Shown piece by piece: positions 34,729-43,032 of a stretch of DNA of 51,362 nucleotides. The stretch is from CAZQKE01 sp964593865. GTDB taxonomy: Bacteria > Chloroflexota > Anaerolineae > JAAYZQ01. A program made the translations under genes and the position numbers. Every line of letters begins with the position of its first letter. The first letter of the stretch is position 1. The stretch is taken from positions 1-51,362 of the forward strand of contig CAZQKE010000140.1 of assembly GCA_964593865.1 (NCBI GenBank), in the 5' to 3' direction. Below the pieces are notes generated by a model. That model searched no databases, was not told the origin of the DNA, and worked only from the letters and a program-made list of their open reading frames with translations.

Positions 34729-35510
34729 TAGAACTAGACGTGCGCAACGTCTACAAGAGCTTCGGCGGCGTCCAAGCCCTCAACGGCGTATCTTTCAAAA
34801 TCGAGGGAAATCAACTGGTAGGCCTTATCGGCCCTAACGGCGCGGGCAAGACAACGCTGACCAACGTGTTGAGCGGCATCCTCAAACCGACCAGCGGTGA
34901 GGTGTGGTTCAACGGCGAGCGGGTGGACAAACTCCCCCCTTACCAGATCGCCCGCCGGGGGCTGGGCCGCACCTTCCAGGTCACACGGGCCTTCCGCCGA
35001 ATGACGGTCCTGGAAAACATGCTGGTCCCGGCTATGGCCCTCCACCCCGCTTCCCGCAAACGGGATTTTTACAAAAAGGCGATGGAGATCCTGGAATTCC
35101 TGACCATTGAGCACATGGCCAACGAATACGCCCGCAGCCTTTCCGGCGGCCAGCAGAAGCTACTGGAACTTGGCCGCTTGCTGATGCTAGACCCCGATGT
35201 CATCATCCTGGACGAGCCTTTTGCCGGTGTGCACCCCAAGCTGATGGAAAAGATCTATGAATACATCCGCATCGTGCACGAACAAGGCAAGGCTTTCATC
35301 CTCATTAGCCACGATATGGAATCTATCTTTACCCTAAGCGAGCGGCTGCTGGTGCTAAACTTTGGCGAGCTGATCGCCGACGGCGACCCCCAAGTCGTCA
35401 AACACGATCCGGCGGTCATCGAAGCCTATCTGGGCGAGGAAGAAGAGGAAGAAGGGCCGGTTGCAATCCCGGCCCGGCCCGTTGCCGGTCCGGAGGAGAA
35501 CGATGCTTGA
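34725..35510 (+). CDS. livG: Branched-chain amino acid-type ABC transporter ATPase
   Basis: A 261-residue ATPase starting at GTG 34725 within the livM stop. Walker A is GPNGAGKTTL, then FQVTRAFRRMTVLENMLVPA (Q-loop and LivG-specific segment), signature SLSGGQQKLLELG, Walker B VIILDEPFAGVHP and H-loop ISHDM. The C-terminal tail adds an acidic run (EEEEEEG) after the normal end, an unusual extension of about 25 residues. It overlaps livF by 8 nt. Confidence 0.94.
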   Translation: MIELDVRNVYKSFGGVQALNGVSFKIEGNQLVGLIGPNGAGKTTLTNVLSGILKPTSGEVWFNGERVDKLPPYQIARRGLGRTFQVTRAFRRMTVLENMLVPAMALHPASRKRDFYKKAMEILEFLTIEHMANEYARSLSGGQQKLLELGRLLMLDPDVIILDEPFAGVHPKLMEKIYEYIRIVHEQGKAFILISHDMESIFTLSERLLVLNFGELIADGDPQVVKHDPAVIEAYLGEEEEEEGPVAIPARPVAGPEENDA

Positions 35511-36204
35511 GGTAAAAGACCTATACGTTGGCTATTACAAAGACCTGAACATCCTGCAGGGGGTTTCCATCACGGCCCAAACGGCCAAGATCACAACCAT
35601 CCTCGGTGCAAACGGAGTGGGCAAATCCACCCTGCTCAAAGCGATCTACGGCTTTCTCAAACCCAACGCCGGTGATGTGCTCCTGGACGGCCAAAGCCTG
35701 CTGGGCATTCCCACCTACAAGCGGATTGACATGGGCATCTCCTACATCCCCCAACAGCCGGGCATCTTTCGCTGGATGACGGTGGAGGAAAACCTGGAGC
35801 TGGGTGCTTGGACCTTCCGTCGGGATAAGGCCCGCATCCGACGCAAGCTGGAGGAGAACTATGAGCGATTCCCCGCCCTCAAGAAACGGCGTCACTCCAA
35901 AGCGGGCGAACTTTCCGGCGGGATGCAGCGCATGGTGGAGGTGGGCCGGACGCTGATGACCGACCCCAAAGTGATCCTGGTGGATGAGCCGACCGCCGGG
36001 TTGGCCAAACTCCTCTCCGAGGAGGTGTACCAGATGCTGACTCAGCTGCGGGATGAGGAAGGCATCACCATCGTCCTGGTGGACCAGGAGATCCGCCAGG
36101 CCCTCAAAATCGCCGATTACGTTTACGTCCTGGAACTGGGACGCAACCGCTTCGAGGGGCCGGTGGAGGAATTCACCGACCTGAAAAAAGCCTTCTGGGT
36201 ATAA
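35503..36204 (+). CDS. livF: Branched-chain amino acid-type ABC transporter ATPase
   Basis: A 233-residue ATPase. The ATG at 35503 is preferred because CGGAGGAGAA precedes it. Walker A GANGVGKSTLL, Q-loop YIPQQPGIF, signature LSGGMQRMVEVG, Walker B VILVDEPTAGLA and the LivF-like VLVDQEIRQAL in place of the usual H-loop region. Two residues differ from the commonest LivF pattern (AKL in place of P-x-L after AGL). It completes the H-M-G-F set. Confidence 0.93.
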   Translation: MLEVKDLYVGYYKDLNILQGVSITAQTAKITTILGANGVGKSTLLKAIYGFLKPNAGDVLLDGQSLLGIPTYKRIDMGISYIPQQPGIFRWMTVEENLELGAWTFRRDKARIRRKLEENYERFPALKKRRHSKAGELSGGMQRMVEVGRTLMTDPKVILVDEPTAGLAKLLSEEVYQMLTQLRDEEGITIVLVDQEIRQALKIADYVYVLELGRNRFEGPVEEFTDLKKAFWV

Positions 36205-36217
36205 AGGAGAAGAAACA

Positions 36218-36871
36218 ATGCTGATTCACGAGATCATGAGTCCGCATCCCATCGTCATCGAACCCGATATGTCGGTGACGCGGGCACAGCGATTGATGAA
36301 AGAGGAAAAGATCCGCCACCTGCCCGTCGTCCAGGAGGGCAAGGGCCTGGTCGGGCTGATCACGCGGGACGCCCTGAACCGGGCTACCCCTTCGGAACTG
36401 TCCTCCCTGACCATCTGGGAGATCAACTACCACCTGGACCGGATCAAGGTCCGGGACGTGATGGTCAAACGGGTGCTGACGGCGACGGAGGATACCACCG
36501 TGGAGGACGCCGCCCGGATCATGATTGACCACAAGATCGGCTGCTTGCCGGTCATGCGCGACGGACAATTGGTGGGCATCGTCACCGACATTGACCTGCT
36601 GACGGCCCTCTCCAGCTTGATGGGCTGGCGGCAACCGGGTGTGCGGATCACGGTCCAGGTCCCCGATGAGAAAGGGCAACTGGCCCGCGTAGCGACGGCC
36701 ATCGCCCAAGCCGGCGGCATCCTATCCGGGGGCGGGGCCTATCCTGCCGCCGAACCGCTCAAATTCAACATCGTCTTCAAGGTGCGGCATATCTCCCTGG
36801 AGAAGGTCCGATCTCTGCTGGAAGAGATGGAAAACGTCACCATCCTGGACATCCGGGAGAGCCATCCGTAA
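36218..36871 (+). CDS. CBS-pair plus ACT-domain protein (AcuB-like)
   Basis: A 217-residue soluble protein 13 bp after livF, so the last gene of the operon. Two CBS motifs occur at about 1-60 (IMSPHPIVIEPDMSVTRAQR, GLVGLITRDAL) and 75-130 (VRDVMVKRVLTATEDTTVED, GIVTDIDLL), and an ACT-like domain at about 140-215 (VRITVQVPDEKGQLARVATA). CBS pairs bind adenosine nucleotides and ACT domains bind amino acids. The combination suggests a sensor that tells the transporter or metabolism about energy and amino-acid state. No enzyme motif is present. Confidence 0.88.
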   Translation: MLIHEIMSPHPIVIEPDMSVTRAQRLMKEEKIRHLPVVQEGKGLVGLITRDALNRATPSELSSLTIWEINYHLDRIKVRDVMVKRVLTATEDTTVEDAARIMIDHKIGCLPVMRDGQLVGIVTDIDLLTALSSLMGWRQPGVRITVQVPDEKGQLARVATAIAQAGGILSGGGAYPAAEPLKFNIVFKVRHISLEKVRSLLEEMENVTILDIRESHP

Positions 36872-36887
36872 CCCAACGTTGGACCGT

Positions 36888-37020
36888 AGCGGTTGAAACC
36901 GCCTCCGGCGGGCCGTTGGCCGACCGCCCGCCTGTGCGTGCGCGCCTGCCATGCAGGCGGACGCTCGGCTCCAGGCCCGAAAGGAGCGACTTGAGTCGCC
37001 GCCGCCCCTCCGCGGTGAGC
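36888..37020 (-). repeat. Multi-hairpin intergenic repeat, copy d (reverse orientation)
   Basis: Read on the minus strand the modules come in the same order as copy c: GCGACTCAAGTCGC (near 37000-36986), GCGTCCGCCTGC with a CGCCTGC/GCAGGCG hairpin (36959-36943), CAGGCGGGCGGTCGGCCAAC (shared exactly with copy c), GGCCAACGGCC, and GCGGTTTCAACCGCT (36902-36888). It starts 17 bp after the CBS-ACT stop, pointing back at that gene. Confidence 0.85.
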
Positions 37021-37030
37021 CGGAAAATAA

Positions 37031-37178
37031 GTTGCACCCTCCCACAGGCTGGGTTGCAGATGCCCACGGCAGCGCATGGCACCGCCGGCGGGACCTGTCC
37101 GGGCAACGGCTTTAGGAGCCTGCGGGAGGGTGAGCAGTTACCCCCCAGGTCTCCACCGGACCGGGGGTAGTTTTTTTT
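37031..37178 (+). ncRNA. Candidate structured RNA ending in a terminator
   Basis: CACCCTCCCACAGGCT (37035-37050) pairs with AGCCTGCGGGAGGGTG (37117-37132), 16 bp with one mismatch, enclosing a 66-nt GC-rich loop that can also fold (GTTGC with GCAAC). A terminator follows at once. It could be the 3' end of the liv mRNA, a separate small RNA or an attenuator. The sequence matches no riboswitch, 6S or SRP consensus that I know, and no convincing promoter of its own was found. Confidence 0.35.
37139..37178 (+). terminator. Rho-independent terminator
   Basis: TACCCCC (37139-37145) pairs with GGGGGTA (37163-37169), with inner stem GGTC/GACC, followed by G and eight Ts (37171-37178). It should end the liv-CBS transcript, since the kinase downstream has its own promoter. 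Confidence 0.85.
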
Positions 37179-37209
37179 ATTGTTCCACCCAATTTCCCCC
37201 AAATGGGGG

Positions 37210-37238
37210 ATGACAAATCGGCCCACCCCGGATATACT
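37210..37238 (+). promoter_or_regulatory. Promoter of the NarL-type kinase/regulator pair
   Basis: ATGACA (37210-37215), 17-bp spacer, TATACT (37233-37238), ending 20 nt before the kinase ATG. A CCCCC-AAAT-GGGGG inverted repeat (about 37196-37209) abuts the -35 and may be an operator. Confidence 0.6.
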
Positions 37239-37258
37239 GACGGCAAGGAGGTGGGACG

Positions 37259-39454
37259 ATGAAACGATGGTCCGGGGAACCAGGCTTGAACCGGGTGCGT
37301 GACCAGGCGGCCCAAGAGGAACGCAACCGCCTGGCCCGTGAGCTGCACGATTCGATCAAACAGCAGATCTTTAGCATCAACCTGGGCGCCGCTGCGGCCC
37401 AGGCCCGCTGGGAAAACGACCCCCAGGGCGCCAAGCAAGCCCTGGCCGATGTACGGCGCAGTGCCCAGGAGGCCATGATCGAAATGGAGGCCCTGTTGCA
37501 GCAACTCTCCCCCGTGCCGCTGGAAAAGGTGGGGTTGCAGCAGGCGTTACGCGATCAAGGCCAGGCCCTGGGCTACCGCACCGGTGCGGAAGTGACCGTC
37601 GAGTTCGGGGACCTTCCCGATGACGATCAATTGCCGCCCGGCGCCCAGGAAGATCTCTTTCGCATCGCCCAGGAAGGGTTGAGCAATGTCGCCCGCCACG
37701 CCCGCGCCCGGCATGTGCGTCTCTACCTGGGCCAACAAACGCCCAACGGCCCTCTGGTGTTGGAGATCCACGACGACGGGCAGGGGTTCGACACCGAGGC
37801 GCACCCCAACGGCATGGGCCTGGACAATATCCGCCAGCGCGCGGCCTTGTTGGGCGGTGCGTTGGAGCTGGACAGCCGACCGGGCATGGGCACGACCCTC
37901 CGCGTCACCGTGCCCCTGGTCCCTCCGCCCACCCCGCCGAACCACAGCCTGAATAAAACCATCCTGATCGGGTTGGGGGGCGGGTTGGCGTTGATGGCCA
38001 TGTTGTTCTATCCCCTGTATGTGCTGTTGCCGGGCCGCTACATCGAAGGCTGGCCGACCGGATCGGGGGCGCCGGGTTTAGGGCTGGGGATCGGGGCCGT
38101 GCTGCTGGCCGTTGCCATCGGCTATGGAGCCGCCCGCCGGGTTGGGGTCGGCGGACGGCAGGGGAGCGCGCTGTTCGGCGCGGCGGCCGGGGCCGTCGCC
38201 GGGGGAACGCTGTACTTCGGTCTGGGGGGAACGGCAGCGGCGGTAGCCGGTCATGCGCCCTTGTGGGCCTTTGGCCTGGCCCCCGCCGGCAGCGAATCCG
38301 AAGCGGTACGGCTCCTGGCCGAAGCAGCCATCGGCCTGGTCTGGGGCATGTACGGCACGTTTTGGATGGCCCTGTTGGTCGGCGCGGGGCTGGGCGCCCT
38401 GGGCGGGTTGCTGGCCCCTGGGGGCCGCCTCCCATCGGACCGGCCGGACCGGAGGGCCATCGCCCGAAGGTTGCTCGGCGCCGCCGGCCTGTCCGGCGCC
38501 CTGGCATTGTATCTCGCGCTGGGGCTTTTTGGCGGGCTGGAAGTGACCCTCCGGCGGGAGCTCGCCGCCCACCCGGTTACGCTGCGGACGAGCCTGCCGG
38601 TGGCCGGTGTATCCCTCCTGCCCATCGGCGGCCACCTGATCCTTTGGGCCGGGGCCATGCTCGCCTTGTACGCCGTGCTGCGCAGCGAAAGCCGCACCGC
38701 CGATCCGCCCCGGCTGCGCACCATTCTATCCCAGGCCGTCGAATTCTGCCTGCTCGCGCTGACTACCTTTTTGATCTGCCTGCTGATCCTGTGGTGGGTG
38801 AGCCTGGACGCCGCCAACCTGACACCGGCCCTGCGCTCCCTGGCCCCGCTTTTGCTCATCGGCAGCCTGTTCCTCGGCGGGCTGTATCTGCATCTGGCCG
38901 TCGGGCTGTACCGTCGGCGCGCCTTCGGCCCCGCCTTTGATCTCACCCCCTGGATCCGGATCGCGGTCGTGGGCGGCACGCTGCTGAGCCTGATCGCCCT
39001 GATCTGGGCGGCCGGTAGCGATACTCTGTTCAGCATGTTGGTCGAGGCCGTTGTCATCGCCGCCAGCGCCGCCCTGGTCGTCTTGCTGTGGCAGCGGCGA
39101 ACGCCACCGGAGGGGACGGCGGAGCAGGCGCACCGGCAACGGTCGCTATCCCAAACCATCAGCGCGGCCCTGGGGCTGGTCGCCGCGATACTGCTCCCCC
39201 TGCTCCCGCTGATCGGCACCATCTCCACCGGCATCTCTATCTCGCTCCAATGGCCGCCGGTGCTCTATGACATTGCCACAAGCACCCAACCTGCCCCTCC
39301 GATCCAGATGGCCCAGAGCGCCTACGCAACCCAAGCCCTGGTCGCCTTTATGGCCTTTGTCGGCGCGGCAGCCATTGTCGGCCTGCTGCTGGCGATCGGC
39401 AGTGGTCAGGTAGCCCTGGCCCGGCAGCACCCGGACCGGGGCAGTGGAGGATAG
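37259..39454 (+). CDS. NarL-type (HisKA_3) histidine kinase with N-terminal kinase and C-terminal membrane domain
   Basis: A 731-residue protein in unusual order. Residues 15-85 hold the HisKA_3 box EERNRLARELHDSIKQQIFS with H30; the HATPase domain (about 125-220) has FRIAQEGLSNVARHARA, DDGQGF and GMGLDNIRQRA. From about residue 234 the chain becomes membrane-embedded, with some ten to twelve hydrophobic helices rich in Gly/Ala/Leu (for example IGLGGGLALMAMLFYPLYVL). Most kinases of this class have the sensor first. ATG 37259 follows AAGGAGGTGGG. The partner regulator begins 6 bp downstream. The membrane domain resembles no family I can name and is the probable sensor. Confidence 0.9.
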   Translation: MKRWSGEPGLNRVRDQAAQEERNRLARELHDSIKQQIFSINLGAAAAQARWENDPQGAKQALADVRRSAQEAMIEMEALLQQLSPVPLEKVGLQQALRDQGQALGYRTGAEVTVEFGDLPDDDQLPPGAQEDLFRIAQEGLSNVARHARARHVRLYLGQQTPNGPLVLEIHDDGQGFDTEAHPNGMGLDNIRQRAALLGGALELDSRPGMGTTLRVTVPLVPPPTPPNHSLNKTILIGLGGGLALMAMLFYPLYVLLPGRYIEGWPTGSGAPGLGLGIGAVLLAVAIGYGAARRVGVGGRQGSALFGAAAGAVAGGTLYFGLGGTAAAVAGHAPLWAFGLAPAGSESEAVRLLAEAAIGLVWGMYGTFWMALLVGAGLGALGGLLAPGGRLPSDRPDRRAIARRLLGAAGLSGALALYLALGLFGGLEVTLRRELAAHPVTLRTSLPVAGVSLLPIGGHLILWAGAMLALYAVLRSESRTADPPRLRTILSQAVEFCLLALTTFLICLLILWWVSLDAANLTPALRSLAPLLLIGSLFLGGLYLHLAVGLYRRRAFGPAFDLTPWIRIAVVGGTLLSLIALIWAAGSDTLFSMLVEAVVIAASAALVVLLWQRRTPPEGTAEQAHRQRSLSQTISAALGLVAAILLPLLPLIGTISTGISISLQWPPVLYDIATSTQPAPPIQMAQSAYATQALVAFMAFVGAAAIVGLLLAIGSGQVALARQHPDRGSGG

Positions 39455-39460
39455 GAGGCC

Positions 39461-40117
39461 GTGGACGTGGAACCGATCCGGTTGGTGCTGGTGGACGATC
39501 ATCATGTCGTGCGGCGGGGGTTGCGCAGCTACCTGGAGGCGTTTGGCGATATCGCCATCGTCGGCGAGGTGTCCGGCGGCGAAGAGCTCCTCAAACAGGT
39601 CAAAAACTGGCTGCCCGATGTGATCCTCATGGACCTGCTGCTGCCCGGCGGCATGGACGGCATCGAAGCGACGCGCCGGGTGCGAGCCATCGCCCCCCAC
39701 AGCCGGGTAGTAGTGCTCACCGCATACACCGACAAAGCGCGGGTGGTGGCAGCGCTGCGGGCCGGCGCCAACGGCTATGTGCGCAAAGACGCCGAACCGG
39801 AGGAACTGTTGGCCGCCATCCGAGCAGCAGCGCGGGGGCAGTCGCAGCTCGGCCCGTCCATCGCCGGGGCGGTGTGGCAGGACCTGGTTGACGGCGTACA
39901 GCCCATCGACACCCTGACCGAGCGCGAGCTCGAGGTCCTGCGCCTTCTGGCCCACGGTCGCACCAACCGCCAGATTGCCGATGAGCTGGTGATCGGCGTC
40001 GAAACGGTCAAAACCCACGTGGGCAACATCCTCTCCAAACTGCACCTGGCCCACCGCACCCAGGCGGCCATCCATGCCCTGAAGGAAGGATTGGTCTCAC
40101 TGGATGAGATCCGGTGA
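39461..40117 (+). CDS. NarL/FixJ-family response regulator
   Basis: A 218-residue regulator. The receiver has D12-D13, phospho-acceptor D58 (LMDLLLPGGMDG), T (LTAYTD) and K (VRKDAEPEEL). The C-terminal LuxR-type helix-turn-helix (about 150-212) reads LTERELEVLRLLAHGRTNRQ, then VETVKTHVGNILSKL. GTG 39461 or the in-frame GTG 39467 may be the start; the ribosome site AGGAGG favours the second slightly. It pairs with the kinase 6 bp upstream. Its end overlaps the convergent gene at 40097 by 21 bp. Confidence 0.94.
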   Translation: MDVEPIRLVLVDDHHVVRRGLRSYLEAFGDIAIVGEVSGGEELLKQVKNWLPDVILMDLLLPGGMDGIEATRRVRAIAPHSRVVVLTAYTDKARVVAALRAGANGYVRKDAEPEELLAAIRAAARGQSQLGPSIAGAVWQDLVDGVQPIDTLTERELEVLRLLAHGRTNRQIADELVIGVETVKTHVGNILSKLHLAHRTQAAIHALKEGLVSLDEIR

Positions 40118-40795
40118 GGAGGCCCGGTACAGGATGGCGTTCCCCTGCTTGCCCACCTTTTCCAGCACGCCCATCCGGTGCAGGCAATAGGCCATTTGCT
40201 GGGCGAGCCGCCGTCTCCGCCCCACCGCCGCTGCCAGGTCCGCAGTGGTAAAGGGTGTGGGCAGCCCTGCCGGGAGGAGGGCGGCCAGGTCCTCCGGCGT
40301 CTCGAACAGGCGACGTTCCAGGACGCCCAGCAGGCGGCGTTCCTGGATCACCCAACCGCGCCGCCGCCAGGCCCGCCGAGGGTCACGGCGGCGTACTTCT
40401 TCTTCCCGGATGAGGACGACTTCCAGGGCAAAGCGGGGATGGCGCATCAACCGGGGGAAGCTGACCAGCTGCTCAAAAAGATCGTGGACCTGACCGCGCT
40501 TGGGCGATTTGCGGCGGCCCAGCACGGTTTCCCCCTCCCCCAGGCGCACGATCCATTTTTCGCGGGCGATGGGATAGACCAGGCGAAGGGGGTGACCGGC
40601 GGTCAGGGCGGCCAGCTTGCGCTTGATCGCGGCGAAATTGCCGGTTTGGATCTCAATCAGCAGGTCGTCGCGCACGATGTCAACGATGAACCCCTCCACG
40701 GCAACCTCCAGGCGGTCGCCGGGGCGGGCGTACCAGCCTTTGAGGGCAGCGTGGAGGGGTTTTTCGTTCAGCGCGCCGATGTGGGGAGAGGGCAT
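40097..40795 (-). CDS. Conserved hypothetical protein, possibly nuclease-like
   Basis: A 232-residue basic protein, last of the minus-strand directon; it starts directly at the TauE/SafE stop. The N-terminal part (LHAALKGWY, VEGFIVDIVRDDLLIEIQTG, FAAIKRKL) has the D...ExQ...K spacing of some PD-(D/E)XK-fold nucleases; this is a weak resemblance. A very basic middle (RRRDPRRAWRRRGW) and a winged-helix-like C-terminus (PFTTADLAAAVGRRRRLAQQ, LHRMGVLEKVGKQG) would suit DNA or RNA binding. No known family assigned. Its 3' end overlaps the convergent regulator by 21 bp. Confidence 0.7.
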   Translation of the reverse strand: MPSPHIGALNEKPLHAALKGWYARPGDRLEVAVEGFIVDIVRDDLLIEIQTGNFAAIKRKLAALTAGHPLRLVYPIAREKWIVRLGEGETVLGRRKSPKRGQVHDLFEQLVSFPRLMRHPRFALEVVLIREEEVRRRDPRRAWRRRGWVIQERRLLGVLERRLFETPEDLAALLPAGLPTPFTTADLAAAVGRRRRLAQQMAYCLHRMGVLEKVGKQGNAILYRASSPDLIQ

Positions 40796-41554
40796 CTATT
40801 TCAGCACCACATCTTTGACGATGATCAGCGCAGCGACGCCCAGCAGCACCAGGCCAAAGACCCGCTTGACCGCCCGCGACTTCATCCGCCCGGCCATCAG
40901 CCGCGAGCCGAGCTGGCTGCCCAGCAGGACGGCCAGCACGCTGCCGAGCCACACATCCCAGCGAGGCCGGGCCGCCGTCGCCAGGTGGGAAAGGAAACTA
41001 GACGTACCGGAACAGGTGACGACGAAAGCCGAAGTCGCCGCCGCGTTTTTGGCCTCCAACCCGGCGATGTAGAGCAGCGGCACGACAAAGGAGCCGCCCC
41101 CGCGCCCGATCAGCCCGGCGACCAGCCCCAGGCCGCCGCCCGCGCCCAACCCCAACGCCACCCGTCCACGGGGGGACATGGCCCCCCGCTTTGGCTTCCA
41201 GCCGGAAAGCATCAGCACCGCCGCCGCAGCGGTAAACAGGGCGAAAAAGAGCAGCAGCGGCTTGACCGGGAGCTGCACATTGAGCCAAACCCCCAGCGGA
41301 GCAAAGGCGATCATGGCCACGGCAAAGGGCAGGGCCACCGGCCAAACGATCAGTTTCCTGCGGGCGTAGGTGATGGCCGCCGAGCTGCTGTTGACCACGT
41401 TGAGCAGCATCCCCAAAGGCACGGCCTCCGTCTTGAAATCCAGGCCCAGCCAATAGAGGATGGGAATGTAGAGCTGCGAACCGCCCATGCCCAGCATGGA
41501 AAAGACAAAGGCGATGGCAAAGAACAGCGGCGGGATCAGGTAAAAGGTGTCCAT
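40796..41554 (-). CDS. TauE/SafE-family anion exporter
   Basis: A 252-residue membrane protein with about eight helices in two halves. The start is the ATG at 41554, one base after the rhodanese stop. Both repeats show family glycine motifs: FSMLGMGGSQLYIPILYWLG in the first and GLVAGLIGRGGGSFVVPLLY in the second, plus the AATSAFVVTCSGTSSFLSHL segment. The family moves sulfite, sulfoacetate, taurine-derived or other sulfur anions. Next to a rhodanese and an ACR3 carrier, a role in sulfur-oxyanion or thio-anion export fits. Confidence 0.88.
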   Translation of the reverse strand: MDTFYLIPPLFFAIAFVFSMLGMGGSQLYIPILYWLGLDFKTEAVPLGMLLNVVNSSSAAITYARRKLIVWPVALPFAVAMIAFAPLGVWLNVQLPVKPLLLFFALFTAAAAVLMLSGWKPKRGAMSPRGRVALGLGAGGGLGLVAGLIGRGGGSFVVPLLYIAGLEAKNAAATSAFVVTCSGTSSFLSHLATAARPRWDVWLGSVLAVLLGSQLGSRLMAGRMKSRAVKRVFGLVLLGVAALIIVKDVVLK

Positions 41555-41555
41555 T

Positions 41556-41945
41556 TTAGCCCGATAGCCGCTTGTAAACCTTGCCGGTTTTGAGTTCGTC
41601 GGCCAGCTCATGGTAGCCCCCGGCAAAGATGCGGACGTTGTCCAGGCCGCGCAGTTGCAGGTAGGCGTAGGCGATGGCCGCCCGCGTCCCCGCCGAGCAC
41701 CAGGTCGCCACCAGGCGGTCGGTGGGGATCTCCCGCCACCGCTCCGGCAACTCGTTCATGGGGATATGAAGGGCAAAGGGTACGGCCAGTTGTCCGGCCT
41801 CCTCCGCCGAGCGCACATCCAGCAGCACCGCCCCCTCGCTCTGCCGCCGGGCAAAGAACTGCTCCGCCGTCACCTTGTGCCGGGCTGCGCCCCAGAAGCT
41901 CAGGTCCAGCCCAGACAGCCACGCATCAAACGCTTCAACCGACAT
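41556..41945 (-). CDS. Single-domain rhodanese (sulfurtransferase)
   Basis: A 129-residue cytoplasmic protein. The active loop is WCSAGTRA with C83, the persulfide-forming cysteine; the CH2A-like region is LLDVRSAEEAGQLAVPFALH. The loop is six residues long, as in sulfurtransferases rather than Cdc25-like phosphatases. There is an N-terminal extension of about 24 residues (FDAWLSGLDLSFWGAARHKV). It lies between ACR3 (16 bp) and TauE/SafE (1 bp). Confidence 0.9.
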   Translation of the reverse strand: MSVEAFDAWLSGLDLSFWGAARHKVTAEQFFARRQSEGAVLLDVRSAEEAGQLAVPFALHIPMNELPERWREIPTDRLVATWCSAGTRAAIAYAYLQLRGLDNVRIFAGGYHELADELKTGKVYKRLSG

Positions 41946-41961
41946 GATGATCTCCTTTCAT

Positions 41962-43032
41962 CTACCCGACGGCTGGATAGTAGCGCCGCCGGAACCAAAA
42001 AGCGACGTTGACCAGCCCGATCATGACCGGCACTTCTACCAGCGGGCCGATGACCGCCGCAAACGCCTGCCCGGAATCAAGGCCAAAGACGGCCACGGCC
42101 ACGGCAATCGCCAGCTCAAAGTTGTTGCTGGCCGCCGTGAAGGCGATGGTCGTCGTTTTGGCATAATCGGCCCCCACCCTGCGGCCCATCCAGAAGCTCA
42201 CCAGGAACATCAGCACAAAGTAGATGAGCAGGGGAATGGCTACCCGCACCACATCCAGGGGGATCTCTACGATCAGATCGCCTTTGAGACTGAACATAAC
42301 CACGATGGTGAACAACAGCGCGGCCAGCGTCAAGGGGCCGATGCGGGGCACAAAATTCGCCTCGTACCACTCCCGGCCTTTGAGCCGCAGCAGGACAAAG
42401 CGGGTGGCGAACCCGGCCACCATCGGAATCCCCAAATAGACCGCCACGCTTTTGGCGATCTCGCCGATGCTGACCCGGACCACGTTACCCTCCAATCCCA
42501 GCAGGGGCGGCAGAAAGGTAATGAAAAACCAGGCGTAGACGCTGTAAAAAAGCACCTGAAAGACGCTGTTGAAGGCCACCAGCCCGGCGGCGTACTCGCG
42601 GTCGCCGTGGGCCAGGTCGTTCCAAACGATGACCATGGCGATACAGCGGGCCAGGCCGATCATGATCAGCCCAACCATATAATCGGGATAGTTGTGCAAA
42701 AAGAGCACGGCCAGGATAAACATGAGGATCGGGCCGACGACCCAGTTTTGCACCAGCGACAGGCTCAAAACCCGGACATCGCGGAAGGCATGGCCCAGCT
42801 CCTCATACCGCACTTTGGCAAAGGGCGGGTACATCATCAGGATCAATCCGATGGCGATGGGGATGTTGGTCGTGCCCACCTGGAAACGGTTGATGAAATC
42901 CTCAACGCCGGGGACGAAATAGCCCAGCCCCACGCCGAGGGCCATAGCCAAAAAGATCCAAAGCGTCAGGAAACGATCCAGAAGCGACAACCGCTTGGTC
43001 ATCCCTCCGCCGCCGACCACCGATTGTGTCAT
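41962..43032 (-). CDS. ACR3-type arsenite efflux carrier
   Basis: A 356-residue carrier of the BASS superfamily with ten predicted helices. The ACR3 signature is clear: GLIMIGLARCIAMVIVWNDL, then AAGLVAFNSVFQVLFYSVYA; the Cys in ARC is the conserved residue needed for As(III) transport. The second half has TTTIAFTAASNNFELAIAVA. The ATG at 43032 follows GGAGGAAAG and overlaps the upstream small gene by 4 nt. It exports arsenite using the proton gradient. No ArsR or ArsC is seen; instead the neighbours are a rhodanese and TauE/SafE. Confidence 0.93.
   Translation of the reverse strand: MTQSVVGGGGMTKRLSLLDRFLTLWIFLAMALGVGLGYFVPGVEDFINRFQVGTTNIPIAIGLILMMYPPFAKVRYEELGHAFRDVRVLSLSLVQNWVVGPILMFILAVLFLHNYPDYMVGLIMIGLARCIAMVIVWNDLAHGDREYAAGLVAFNSVFQVLFYSVYAWFFITFLPPLLGLEGNVVRVSIGEIAKSVAVYLGIPMVAGFATRFVLLRLKGREWYEANFVPRIGPLTLAALLFTIVVMFSLKGDLIVEIPLDVVRVAIPLLIYFVLMFLVSFWMGRRVGADYAKTTTIAFTAASNNFELAIAVAVAVFGLDSGQAFAAVIGPLVEVPVMIGLVNVAFWFRRRYYPAVG

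Noticed and set aside
37031..37178. Known riboswitch, 6S RNA or SRP RNA
   Set aside because: I compared it with TPP, FMN, cobalamin, SAM, c-di-GMP and glycine riboswitch cores, the SRP GGAA loop region and the 6S layout from memory; none of the conserved strings is present.
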